DNA of 17,290 bases from the NCBI GenBank assembly GCA_024220525.1, contig JAMYWO010000305.1, positions 26,776 to 44,065 of the forward strand, in the 5' to 3' direction. Numbering within the stretch: the first letter of the stretch is position 1; each line of letters begins with the position of its first letter. The DNA is from Cochliopodium minus (lineage: Eukaryota; Discosea; Himatismenida; Cochliopodiidae). Below the pieces are notes generated by a model. The model saw only the letters and a list, made by a program, of their open reading frames with translations. It was not told the DNA's origin and made no database searches. A program made the position numbers and the translations under genes. Below, one piece after another: positions 1-10,557 of the stretch.

Positions 1-2454
1 CTGATATTTTAGAAGCTATTGTATTTGTAGTGTCTTCGTTTTTATCATCTACAAAACACATGAAACCGATCATAGTCTTGAAATAACGAAAGATTTTCTC
101 GTCCCTTCCTTTCAATAGAATTTCTTGAATGGTGTCCAATGGCCTTGCTTGAGGAATTTCTATCAAAGTCATTGTTTCTTTCGAAATAGAATATATTGGT
201 AAATAAGTTGATGGTTCACTCGGAGGAAAGAGCTTTTTTAATAAGAAAAAAATTAAAAGTAAAATAAAAATTAGTTGGATAATAAAATTTAAATTAAATT
301 TTTTTTTTTACTCTTGCTGTATCCAATACATACAAATGCCCATCTAATCCTTGATGTCCCTAATCAAATTAATTTTTAAATAAATTTTACAATTTTTAAT
401 TAATATAGAAACCTCGATGTCAGCAGGCATAAATATTTCTTTGTCTTTTAAAATTATTAATTAAAAAAAGAACAAAAAAAGTGTAATCAGATATTTTACC
501 CAGTATTCTGTGTTCTTTTATGTTAAAATATTTCCCTGCTTTTTCCATCAATTCATTCAACTCAGTATTGCTCTTGTAAATAGTTTTACCTCCATCTTAA
601 AAAAATGTATAAAAAAAATAATAACAAAGCAAAAAAAAACTAGATTACCAGAACTTCCTGTAAAAATTAAAAATTAAAATATTAAAAAAAAAAAAAAAAA
701 ATTAACCATATGACAAAGTCTTTGATGAAATAGGAAGTAACTAAAAAGTAAAAAATTAATTTATTTGAAATGAAATTTGTTTATTTTTTTTTAAAAAAGT
801 AGGTTTACTGAAGATGCAACCAACTTGAACCCTCTGTACTGAATGGTAACCATGAGAGCTACTCTTAAATTACAATTGGTTTCTTGAATGAATTTCAAGA
901 AATATTTTGTATTTTGGAGTTCTTTTTAAATAATCACAAATAAAAAAAAAAATCAAAAAAAAAAACAAAAAAAAATCAAAAAATGAGAATTACCTCTCCC
1001 AGCAACTTTTATTGCATAAGAATCTCCTCCATACAAATCATTACTATCGTCTGCAAACTATTTTTGAGAAAAATAAATATCAACATTATAATGTTAAAAA
1101 AAATGTACCTTTAAAAATATTCCATCGTGTAAGTACTTTTCTCCTCCTGCGATTCCTCCGGCATCTTTTTTATTTTTTTGATTTAATTATTTCAAAAAAA
1201 GAAAACAAAACTTTTTTTTTTTTACTTATTGGTTTGACTGTCTTTTTCTCATTATCCAAGTTTCTTTCATCAACTATTTTTATGGCCAAAATGGTTGCTT
1301 CCTCAAGAAATTTGCTTCCTGTTTGAAAATTTTCAATTGAATTTTTTGAAAAGAAAAAAAAAAAAAAAAAAATTTTATTCACCGAAATTAGTTAACTCAA
1401 ATATTTTGATTATCTTTTCATTGAATGAATCTATGGGCAATGATAATTTCTCCTGGAATAATGTATTCCATTTCATCTTTTGTTTATCTTCCACTGTAAT
1501 TTCTTCTCGATCCATATTTACTTTATTATTCTGTTCAATTTGATTTGATTTGACAAGATCATTTGATGATTGTTGATAATTTTGAAGGAAATCATTGTAC
1601 ACAAGATAACTTCTCTCATCAGTGAATGCATAGGAAGAAGTATTTGAGTAATTCGTTGTATTATTTCCTGTGTAATTCACGCTGTTTTGAAGAATATTAC
1701 TTCCACTAGTGGTATTACTATTTTCAGTGTAATTGAGGATATGCGGAGTAGTGTTGTCTGTATAATTCAAATTTGTTGGTTTATCACTTTCGACACCAGT
1801 ATAATTTAGATTATTTTGTTGAGAAGTATTATTATCGGTGTAATTGAGGTTATGTGGAGTGGAGTTTTGTGTATAATTCAAATTTGTTTGTTGAATCTTA
1901 CTATCACCAGTATAATTCAGATGGATTTGTTGAGTGGTATGACTATTATCAGTGTAATTGAGGATATGTGGAGTAGTGTTATCTGTATAATTCAAATTTG
2001 TTGGTTTATCACTTTCGACACCAGTATAATTTAGATTATTTTGTTGAGAAGTATTATTATCGGTGTAATTGAGGTTATGTGGAGTGGAGTTTTGTGTATA
2101 ATTCAAATTTGTTTGTTGAGTGGTTTTATTGAGATTATTTTGTTGAATATTGTTTTCACCGGTATAATTAAGATTGATCTGTGATTCTATTGAAATGGAA
2201 GTGACTTGATTTTCATTATTTTCTTCATCATTTTGATCTAAATAATAATTTTTTGAATCTTTCAAGTCTTGATAATCATCTTTGTATGAATATCCTATTT
2301 TATATTCTACGTTGTTATATTTATTTTGATTAGGTCCATAATTGATTGGATTGTAATATCCCTCGTTCAAAATAATCACTTTTTCTTCTTTATTGCTTTC
2401 TGAAGGTTCCACTTCATAAATATCACCAAAAATACAATCAAATGATTTCATCAT
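1..2454 (-). CDS. CLU-domain (clustered mitochondria family) protein, 3' end cut by window edge
   Basis: CLU proteins act in the cytosol on mitochondrial distribution and bind mRNAs of nuclear-encoded mitochondrial proteins (family knowledge). I see eleven exons on the minus strand: 2454-1383, 1318-1226, 1164-1109, 1057-994, 921-809, 740-707, 657-649, 595-500, 444-413, 359-312 and 232-1. All ten introns are GT-AG and every junction keeps frame, giving 616 residues before the edge. Residues 1-328 are low-complexity and hold the LNYT repeats. The CLU domain starts near W329 (WNTLFQ) and continues with NAGGIAGGEKY, LYGGDSYAIK, YRGFKLVASSLLP, YGSSDGGKT, then GHQGLDGHLYVLD and ARLFPP, in the family order. 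The start at 2454 is the first ATG after an in-frame TAA upstream. I see no CLU-N domain. The C-terminal TPR part of typical 1,200-1,400-residue members would lie outside the window. Family call firm; N-terminus less so. Confidence 0.85.
649..657 (-). other. 9-base micro-exon of the CLU gene
   Basis: The exon reads GAAGTTCTG on the minus strand, between an acceptor ending TTACAG and a donor GTAATC. Both flanking introns are phase 1. Joining TATG, this exon and ATGGAGGT gives YGSSDGG, a conserved block of the CLU domain. Skipping it would remove three residues from that block but keep frame. The flanking introns are 49 (658-706) and 53 (596-648) bases. Confidence 0.85.
1655..2180 (-). repeat. 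LNYT repeat tract in the N-terminal region of the CLU protein
   Basis: The translated segment holds twelve LNYT motifs, one VNYT and one degenerate NYS, spaced 10-16 residues apart by Asn, Thr, Ser and Gln-rich linkers. The residue after NYT cycles among G, Q, D and E. Within it, 1726-1894 and 1951-2119 are 169-base direct copies offset by 225 bases (75 codons) with two differences that I can see, so one block duplicated recently. Every NYT formally fits the N-glycosylation sequon, although CLU proteins are cytosolic, so the match is probably incidental. Confidence 0.9.
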
Positions 2455-2751
2455 TATGTTCTCAATTTGGAGAGGAAATTAATAATTCAATTTTTTATTT
2501 TTTTTTTTTTTTTTTTTTATTTTATTTTTTTTTTTTGAAAACTAATTCTCTTTAACTGAATACAAAAAAATGTATTTGATTGGAAAGTGAGAAATTTGAG
2601 AAATAGGATGTTTTTAAATTAAATGAACACCTCAAAATAAAATAAGAAAAAAAAAAAAATGTGAACTAAAAAAGATTTTTTTTTGTATCAAAAATTAAAA
2701 AATCAAGAATAGAAAAAAAAAACAACAAAAAATCCAAAATAAATAAACATT
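2455..2751. other. Intergenic spacer between two tandem minus-strand genes
   Basis: This 297-base gap lies between the CLU start (2454) and the glycosyltransferase-like stop (2752). It is almost pure A/T, with long T tracts near 2501-2518 and 2527-2536 and A tracts near 2646-2660 and 2712-2722. It must hold the CLU promoter and the 3' end of the upstream gene, but I recognise no specific element, small gene or RNA. Confidence 0.6.
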
Positions 2752-4548
2752 TTATGCACTTTTCTTTAGGGGATAATTAAAATGCTCCTGATTTCGTCCC
2801 AATAGAGAATCAACAGCAATAAAATATCTCTGTTCGAAATTATAGCGGAGATAAACAGTTTCCGAGAAAGGATCAACCTGGAAATGTTGATTTCTGATTT
2901 TACGAGAGTAAGAAAAATGATAGAAACCAATTTCTTTTTTCAAGTTTGAATGTTTTGAAATAATATTAGAATTTCCACTTTCACGATAAAAATCTCTTTT
3001 TATTTTTATTTAAAAATAAAAATGAATTCAATGTTACAAAATAAAAACGAAAACCAATAATAATTAAAAATAATTTTAAAAAATAAAAAATATTTTACTT
3101 TTGTCCCTCTCCCATATAAAAACAAGATTCCTCGTGATTGATGTCTTTGGTTTCACGTTTGCATCTCTCTCTGTTGAAATCAGGTTTGGGGTGAGAAATT
3201 TTCTCCAAAATACTATCATAAAAATTTTGGTCAAGCAAATGATAAAGATTCCCATTTTTCCAAATAAATGTCTACATTTTTTATTTAATTTAAATTTTAT
3301 TTTGAATCATTTTGTTTTATTTTATTTTAATTTTATTTAAAAATTATTTAAAACTGTTACTTGTGTCATACTTTCCATTTCATGATCGTCCATACAAGTC
3401 ATTACAAAATAGATGCTAGTGTTGGTGTATTGGATTACGTCCATTGAATAGTCTTTCTCTTCACGCCCTATCTCAGTGATCACTTTTAAAATTGCTTCGA
3501 TACAAGTCGGACATTTATTGAACAAAAATTTGTTGTCTTCATTGTTTTTAAAGAGTGTAAGTTGTCCTAAAAAAAAAAATTTAAAAAATTTAAAATTAAT
3601 TTTGATTAAAAAATTTTTTTTGGTAATTTTATTTCCTTTTCATTTTTTTTGAATAATTTTTTTCTCTTTAAAACTTTGATTTTTCATCTTATTTACCTCT
3701 AAAATACATTAAACTTCTGTCACTAGCAAAAGATAAAATCTCATAATTATTTAACATATCTTCAGTAACGAAATTATTCAAATTTCCAAGCATAATATCA
3801 TAATCTACAATTCAATTAGTTAAAAATAAAACAGAAAAAAATGCAAATTAAAAAATAACCTCCCCATCCTATTTTTATTAATAATAAAAAAAAAAAAAAA
3901 AAAAAAAAATTAATATCTTACCATAATGGGTATAATCTTTGATATAATCAGAATATATGAATCCCAAAAAATGCTTGAATCTATTTTATAAAGAAAAATT
4001 AAAAAATTTATTTAATTTCTCTGAAAAATAAAAAATAAATATTAATGATTAAGGATATGATTCTTTTTTATTTACTCGCTGGTATGAATAGGTTTATTAT
4101 ATAATAATTCTTTCCATGCATCTTTACTTGGATGATCTTTCTGCTTCAATCCCAAAAAGAGTCTATCGAAGAAGAAATCGATGTGATCCTTGATCTTGAT
4201 CACCTTGATGTTATCCATGAAGAAATGGGATGTATCATTGGTGAAATCTAAATCCAAATCATTTTCACTGAAAAAGATCCAATCGTAATCAGGGTTATGA
4301 CGTGTTGACATGAAAAATAATTGAGCATATTTTCCAAATTTTCCGAATATGGGTATCATGATAGCTATCTTGTGCTTTCTTTTGATTATTTGGAAGGTTA
4401 TATCTTCCTCATTTTCATTATCATCCCTTTTACCAAATACATTAGACATCCCATTTTCTTTAGGACGATTAATTTTGAAATTGGCGTATATCAAGAATAA
4501 AACAATCAAAATAAAACAACATATTCCTATCAATTTATTCCTCTGCAT
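2752..4548 (-). CDS. Type II membrane glycosyltransferase-like protein (resembles DUF6625)
   Basis: Seven exons on the minus strand: 4548-4076, 3980-3922, 3868-3860, 3804-3697, 3566-3361, 3271-3099 and 2995-2752. They total 1,272 bases and encode 423 residues. The N-terminus is a short basic stretch then a hydrophobic anchor (about residues 6-22), followed by a charged stem, as in Golgi glycosyltransferases. The catalytic-type region begins with KIAIMIPIFGKF and HNPDYDWIFFSEND. It continues with FKHFLGFIYSDY and YGWGDYDIMLGNL, where the D-x-D is the likely metal/nucleotide-sugar site. FRGQLTLFKNNE follows. This order fits DUF6625-type proteins as I recall them; donor and acceptor are unknown. 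The start lies only 18 bases after the upstream gene's stop. Exon chain firm, family assignment moderate. Confidence 0.75.
3860..3868 (-). other. 9-base micro-exon of the glycosyltransferase-like gene
   Basis: The exon reads GATGGGGAG on the minus strand, preceded by AAAATAG and followed by a GTTATT donor. Both introns are phase 1. Joining TATG, this exon and ATTATGAT restores YGWGDYD, which contains the presumed D-x-D active-site motif. Without it the protein would read YDYD and lose the Gly-Trp-Gly. Size and phase equal those of the micro-exon in the neighbouring CLU gene. Confidence 0.85.
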
Positions 4549-4566
4549 TTTTTTTTTTATTTAATT

Positions 4567-7500
4567 TTATTTATTTTTCAATAATTCAATCTCCTTCAAT
4601 AACCTTTGTATCATTTCATCTTTCTCCAAAATAACTGATTCTTTTTCCTTCAACTTGTCTTTCAAAAAGATATTTTCGTTGATCAATTGCTTGTTGTTTT
4701 CTTGGAAGTGGTGATTAGAAATGAATTGAGTCTGATTGATGGTAGTGTTGTTAAAATCATCGAAATCAAATTTTATATCATCGATGTTCTTTGAAATGGG
4801 CTGAATGATCTTTCTTAATTCATCCAAATTCTTACAAAAAGATGGATAAACAATTTCTTTAAAAGAATGGAAACTCTTTGAGAAAGAAAGGATGGTTTGG
4901 ATACACACATCAACAGTTGGTCTTTTCTCTATTTCTTTCTTTTTCATCTTTTTGAGAAGATCTTGAAGAGGATTTTGAATTTTGATCTTGTTAATTCTTA
5001 GAAACTCTAGTAGAGTAATAGAGAGGGAGTAAACGTCCGATTCGAATGTTTCTCTGTCGGTGTTTTGTTCAGGAGGACTGTATGGCTTTGAAAGAGTGTA
5101 TATCTTGTTGTTAAATCCGTTCATCTCATAAGAACTCCCAAAATCAATGAAAACAAAGAACAAAGTAGAGTTCTCCTCAAAAAACATGATATTTTCCTTC
5201 AAAATTAAAATTTTCATATTAAAAATAAGGTAATGAACAAATGAAAAATATTTTTTTTACCATTTTTATATCTCTATGAATAATATTTGATTTGTGTAAA
5301 CGTGAAAGTTGATCCAATAAAATGAACATCATCCTAACAAAGAGTTTTTCAGAATTAAACTTTAAATATTTCGGACATTTCTTGTGATAATCAGCCAAAG
5401 TTCCTCCTTCTATCCATTCCATAACGATGTACTTATCTTCTTGATTTTTTAGTGAATCATTCAATACACAAATCATTTTTGAAAAAAGAAAGTTTTCAGT
5501 TTTGGATTCCAAAACTTTCATTGAATGGATTTCTTGTTTCCAATAGCTCACAAACGCACTCTTCTCGCTCACTCTTTCTTTTATTGCGACAAAAGTGTTT
5601 GTATTGACATGTAATGCCTTGAAAACTCTTCCGAATCCTCCTTGATCAATAACCTTCGAAAAAAAAAAAATTAATTTTGATTCTAAAAAAACAATTGAAA
5701 AACTTTTTCACTTTTAAGATTGCAAACTCTTTTTCTATCAACAAATTTTCTGATGTACAATTTGGACAATCTTTTGTTATGTTTTTGATGAAAATAACAG
5801 AAGAACCACAATATGCACATAATATTTCTTTGTACTCTAACGTCTCCAAACTCTTATTTGAAATCTTTTCTATGGGTACCAATTTATCTTTATAATTACC
5901 TTTGTTGATAAACTTTCTTTCTATAAAAAACGAGATTTGTCTCTCCCTAAACGAGGACATCCATTGAGAAACAAATTCTACTACAGATCTAAAAAATGAA
6001 ATAAAATAAAAAATAAAAATAAAATAATATAAAATTTTTGATAAAAATAAAAAATTTTTTTTAATAGTTACCTGTGTATGGATTGAAAAATCAATTCTAC
6101 ATTTGAGTTTGTTTTTATTTTTATTTGCATGATTTCATTGTACTTTGTTTTTGTGTTGAGCTTGTCAGGGTTATTTTCTTGATACAACTTCATTTCAACG
6201 AAACAAATGCTCTTGTGATCAGAAAAAGAGAAGATGAAGCCATCCAACCAATAAATTTCTTCGTTCATTTCAAATTTTACATTAGTATCCAAACAAGATT
6301 TCCTTATTCTAACGAAAAGCATTTTCCACATCGAAGAAGGTTTAAAGGGAAACATATATCTTATTTTCCATTCTTTCTTTTTCTTTATTTCTTTCATTTT
6401 CGTTCCATTTTTGAAGAAAATCTTTTCAGGCTTTTTTTGAGGAAATAAAAGAGGTACTAGATAATTTTGTATTGGATGTTCGTTCCTCGTTTCGCTTCTT
6501 TGAATTCTTTGTTTTGGAAAAATTAAATCGAAATTGGAAAGTATTTTCTTCATAAACTCCATTTTTTTCAAATATTTTTCTTTTTCAATTTCGTTTGGAT
6601 TGAAGCTCATCTCACCAATCATTTCAACAACCAAATTCAACATATCTTGATAATTTATTGAATGAAACATCTGAGACATGTCATACGTTTTAGGGAAAGA
6701 AAATAGTTTTTTGATGAAACCAATGATCTTTTGAGAATTTTCGTTCAACAAAACATTCTCAACTTCCATCAATTCATTCAACAAAGTTTGGAAACTAATT
6801 TTGTTTATGTTAGATTTTTCTCTTTCAAATTTTTTGTTCCAAATTTCTTCTATTTTCAAATTTTTGACACATTTTCCTTTTATCAAACTCAACAATTCAA
6901 TAATTTTGGTTTCACTTTTTGATTTGATTTGCCTTTCTTCTTCCTCATTTTGATTTAACTCTTCAAATCTCTCCAATATTTTTTCCAAAATGAGAGAAAT
7001 CTTCCTCCTTCCAAAATTTAATATTGTTTTAAATACTTTGTTGAACCATTTGGGATCACAAATAATGATATCTCTAACATTCTCATTTTCAAAGTAAATA
7101 ATCAATCCCAATTTATTCAAATCTGATAGTATTTGTTCGATTTTTTCCCATATTTCATCATATTCATTTTTATTATTTATCATAAGTTGATTTTTCAAGA
7201 AATTTACTTCAATGAATGGATTTACAATCTCACTTTCCACTTCACCATTTTCTTTTTTGTTTATTTTTTCAATTTCATTCAAAACAATATAATGATTCAG
7301 AGTCGTATAAACACTGTTTTCAACTTTGTCATATTCATCCGAAATAATTTTGTGTACATCAAATATACCCGAAGATTCAAGATTCAATTCACAATTGTTG
7401 ACAGGAAAAAACAAACAATTACTGCAATAATCTTGTTCAAAAATATGAAAATGGAGTGAAATGTTATTCTCTTTAATCAACCTTTCAAATTCTTCAATTT

Positions 7501-10500
7501 TAAGAACAAATCAAAAAAATTCAAAAAAAAAAAAAATTCAAAAAATTAAATTAATTTTTTACGCATGTTTATATAAATCAAATCTTGAATCATTTTTTCT
7601 CTGTCCATTGTCACAATATTGAAAATATTTTTGGAGGAATATTTCTTTTCAAACTCGTCATATTTCGTTCCCAACAATATGATGGTGCATTTTTTATTTT
7701 GAAGTTGAGTTTGGAGGAAGTAAAACCAATACAAGATCTTGTTTTGGCTTATTATTTTTTCTTTTTGTTTGGAAATATCAAACAAAAGAAAATAAACACA
7801 TCCTCCATCAAAGAAAAATGAATGTGCAACCTTTTTGAGAAATAAAAATTAAAATAAAATAAAAATAAAATTAATAAAAATAATTACATGATATTCCTCA
7901 TGTCCTGCAAAATCCCAGATTGATATGACAGAATTATTTTTTTTATTAAACATTTTATAGATATCAACACCATGGGTCATCTCGTCCTCTTTTTTGGGTT
8001 TGTTTACATTAGAGTGAGCTTGTCTGTTTTCTTCTATACTGTTCGACCCTAACAACCTCGTTTTGAAAGAGGTTTTCCCTACGTTTTCGTTTCCTATGAT
8101 CATAATTCTGATCCCTTCGAACGTCCTCTTTCTATTCTCCAATATTTCTTCCCCTTTTTCATCATATTCAACATAATATTCCTTCCCACTCTCCACTAAA
8201 ACTCCTTTTCCAACTCTTTTCGAAGTTTTGATGTTTCCTTTGTATGTTTCCTCTAAATTTTTACAATCCATATTTATCGTCCCATCAACAGGTTCTCCAT
8301 TCAATAATTCACCTATCATAAAAAAGAAAAAAACGAAGAAAAAATAGAAATCGAGATATTTAAATAAAAAAGAAATGTAACAATAAACCTTTGTACTCCC
8401 ATATATTCTTATTTTCGTCAATCCATTCACAAAATCCTTTCCCATTCCATTGATATCCATTTTTCCATTCACCATTCCATAATAATTCTTGATTTTCACT
8501 GTAAAGAGATCCAATACCATTCATTTTCCCATCTTTAAAGCTTCCTTCATAAATTTTATTTCCTATTTTCAAATAACCAAATGATGGAATTTCAACCAAG
8601 ATCTCCAATCTTCCAGATTTTGAGATAAAATTCTTAGCTTTTGAATCAAAATTCTTCATTTCTTTTCCTTCCAACTTTAAACTCGTTATAACAAAATACT
8701 CTTTTTGATAAGAATTTAATTCAACATTTTGGTCTATCAAAAGTCTCCTTATGTTTTCTTGTAAAGATGAAAAGAGGAGGATGATGAAATCTGATTTTTC
8801 AATTCTTTGTTGTTTTTCACTCTTTAAAGTTTCAATATATCCAAGATTGAAATATTAAATAATTTTACCTCATTTATTGCAACCGAAATGTCCATGATGC
8901 TTTCCTAAAAAATTTTATTTATATTGCAGATATATTTCAACAAAATTATTACAGATTTTATTTGCTTTAAAGAATTTTGAAGTTTTTGGGGAAAGTTGTC
9001 AAGCTTTACTAATTGTCCTGTGTTTCGATTTTTATTGTCACCAATCTTTCTTAAATAATTAAAAGAAGATTATCTTAAATATAAGAAATATACCCCTAAC
9101 TGCCCAAAAAAATTGTCTCCACAACTCAAAATATCACCATTTCTTTTGATAAATAAAGTATGATTGGATCCCGTTGTTATTGATTCTATTTGGTTCATTA
9201 CTTTCTTAAATTCATTCTGGTTGTTATTACTTCCATTACATAACTGCCCAAAGCTGTTCAAACCACATGAAAAAGCTTCTCCATTATCTTATTAAAGAAG
9301 AAAATAAGTTATATAAAAAAATTGTTTAATAATGATACTAGTCAATATCAACGAATGTTCTGCTCCACAATGAATGCTCTTTATATTTAAACTATCTTTA
9401 ACGTACTGAAGAGAGAAATGATTTTGATTGTTTGAAAGACCAAGTTGACCATAATCATTTTTCCCGAACCCAATCAACTTATTTGCTTTTTAATTTAATG
9501 TAAAAAAATGTTTTTTTTAAAAAAAAAACTGTTACTTGTCAATACAAAAGTATGGTGATATCCACAAATAAGTGAAAGAATTTCAAGATTTTTTGTTAAT
9601 AAAAGTGGCTTTTCTTTTATTTCCTTGATATCTTTTCCAACACCAAGTTGACCATAACTGTTAGATCCCAAAACAAATAATTCTCCCAAACCTATTAATC
9701 AACAAAAAAATATTAATGATCATCTTTGTTTTTATGGGAATTACTTGTATGAAAGATTATGTGATCCATCCCACAAGAAAACAAGTTCACGTGGTTCAAA
9801 TTTAACATAATTGGAGAAACTGATTCTAATCCCAATTTTTCATTTTTTCCACTCAAATAAATATTTCCATCTTCTTTTTCAAATAATTTTTTATTACTTT
9901 TATATTAAAAAAAAAAGATAAAAGGGACAATTTACTTTTTTGGAATACAGTAAATTGTTTTGATGAATAAACCTTTTTGAATCCCTCTTGTATCTTTATC
10001 CATTTATTTTGATTTATAGTGTTGCCGATTCCCAACTGCCCTATAAAATAAATCAAAAATAAAAAAATTTTCAAAACCAATGAATGATGATTATCACCTG
10101 AAGTATTTCTTCCTATTTTAAAAAATAATTCAAATTTCATTAAATTAAAAATGAAAAAGAATTTTACCACAACCATATAAGTCTCCATTTTCTTTATTAA
10201 TAGCAAAAATTAAATCTCAAAGATCAAAAACAATTCTTACTTTCAAGATAAAAAGAATGAAATTCGCCCAATGAAATCGATTTTATATTCTGATTGTTCA
10301 TAATCATCAAAGGTATATTTACATCTTTTTTATCATTCCCCAATTGATATTCATAATTTGCTCCAAATGAATAAACATCTCCTTTCCAAATCAAAAGAAA
10401 AATTTATTGGTTGGATAAAATTATTTTTTCAATTTTTTTACCATTTGCTTTTTTCAATGATATAGTAATAATTTTTGAATGCACATTCTATATTTGAAAT

Positions 10501-10557
10501 CATACCACATTGAATAATATTGTGCATAGAGAATGATGAGCTTGAATATTTCTTCAT
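4567..10557 (-). CDS. RCC1-MORN-Roc-COR-zinc ribbon-kinase (Roco-family protein kinase)
   Basis: Eighteen exons: 10557-10442, 10381-10241, 10191-10168, 10112-10098, 10040-9936, 9873-9745, 9691-9536, 9485-9339, 9287-9094, 9045-8953, 8904-8869, 8821-8389, 8312-7888, 7830-7563, 7491-6072, 5988-5712, 5653-5261 and 5196-4567. They encode about 1,666 residues if one T of the run 10449-10454 is surplus. Residues 1-373 form seven RCC1 blades (GDVYSFG, GDLYGCG, GNIYLSG, GELFVLG and others, mostly with GQLG). MORN-like repeats start near 476 (YEGSFKDGKMNG). Roc has P-loop GNENVGKT (603-610), DFAG (663-666) and TKYD (726-729). COR spans about 860-1230. Cys1291/1294/1308/1311 form a zinc ribbon. The kinase has GGFG, VAIK (Lys1351), HRDIK (1451-1455) and DFG (1475-1477), so looks active. 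A coiled coil ends it. Roco proteins are GTP-regulated signalling kinases; LRRs are absent. Domain calls firm, first exon least certain. Confidence 0.85.
8953..10557 (-). other. Seven-bladed RCC1 propeller region of the Roco kinase gene
   Basis: Ten small exons encode seven consecutive RCC1 units, the number needed to close one propeller. Most units read as Gly-x-x-[YFIL]-x-x-Gly-x-Asn-x-x-x-Gln-Leu-Gly. Unit 3 (GNIYLSGKNEKLG) and unit 6 (GQLC) are degenerate. Introns tend to fall between the 'H..[IFL]LT' and 'NGD' halves of a unit, so exon borders partly track repeat borders. RCC1 domains serve as Ran exchange factors or as protein/lipid interaction platforms; which applies here is unknown. 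Confidence 0.85.
10098..10191 (-). other. Two consecutive tiny exons (24 and 15 bases) in the RCC1 region
   Basis: Exon 10191-10168 (24 bases) encodes the KNGDLYGCG part of RCC1 unit 2. Exon 10112-10098 (15 bases) encodes RNTSG. Both are phase 1 on both sides, separated by a 55-base intron (10113-10167). Joined with 10040-9936 they give LEKNGDLYGCGRNTSGQLG, a complete RCC1 signature, which is the evidence for both exons. An alternative acceptor 24 bases upstream would make a 25-base intron and spoil the motif, so I did not use it. Confidence 0.8.

Noticed and set aside
1816-2034. Plus-strand open frame opposite the LNYT repeats
   Set aside because: It mirrors the repeat tract on the other strand; the minus frame is longer and joins a recognised CLU domain through a valid splice.
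1726-2119. CRISPR-like or tandem-repeat array
   Set aside because: The periodicity is codon-based inside a eukaryotic coding exon; spacer-like parts are themselves repeated and there are no cas genes.
2501-2536. Long T tract as the poly(A) tail of a retroposed gene
   Set aside because: Similar A/T runs occur in nearly every intron and spacer, and the adjacent genes contain introns.
6125-7459. Plus-strand Phe-rich open frames at 6125-6448, 6731-6922 and 7133-7459
   Set aside because: They lie opposite the long COR exon 7491-6072 and are the complement of its Lys/Glu/Asn-rich codons.
10216-10240. A 25-base intron in the RCC1 region
   Set aside because: The acceptor at 10192 gives a normal 49-base intron and restores LEKNGDLYGCG; the short intron would insert unrelated residues.
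10491-10508. An 18-base intron explaining the frame problem near the Roco start
   Set aside because: Far below the size of all other introns here (47 and up); a one-base excess in the T6 run is simpler and yields a better RCC1 match.
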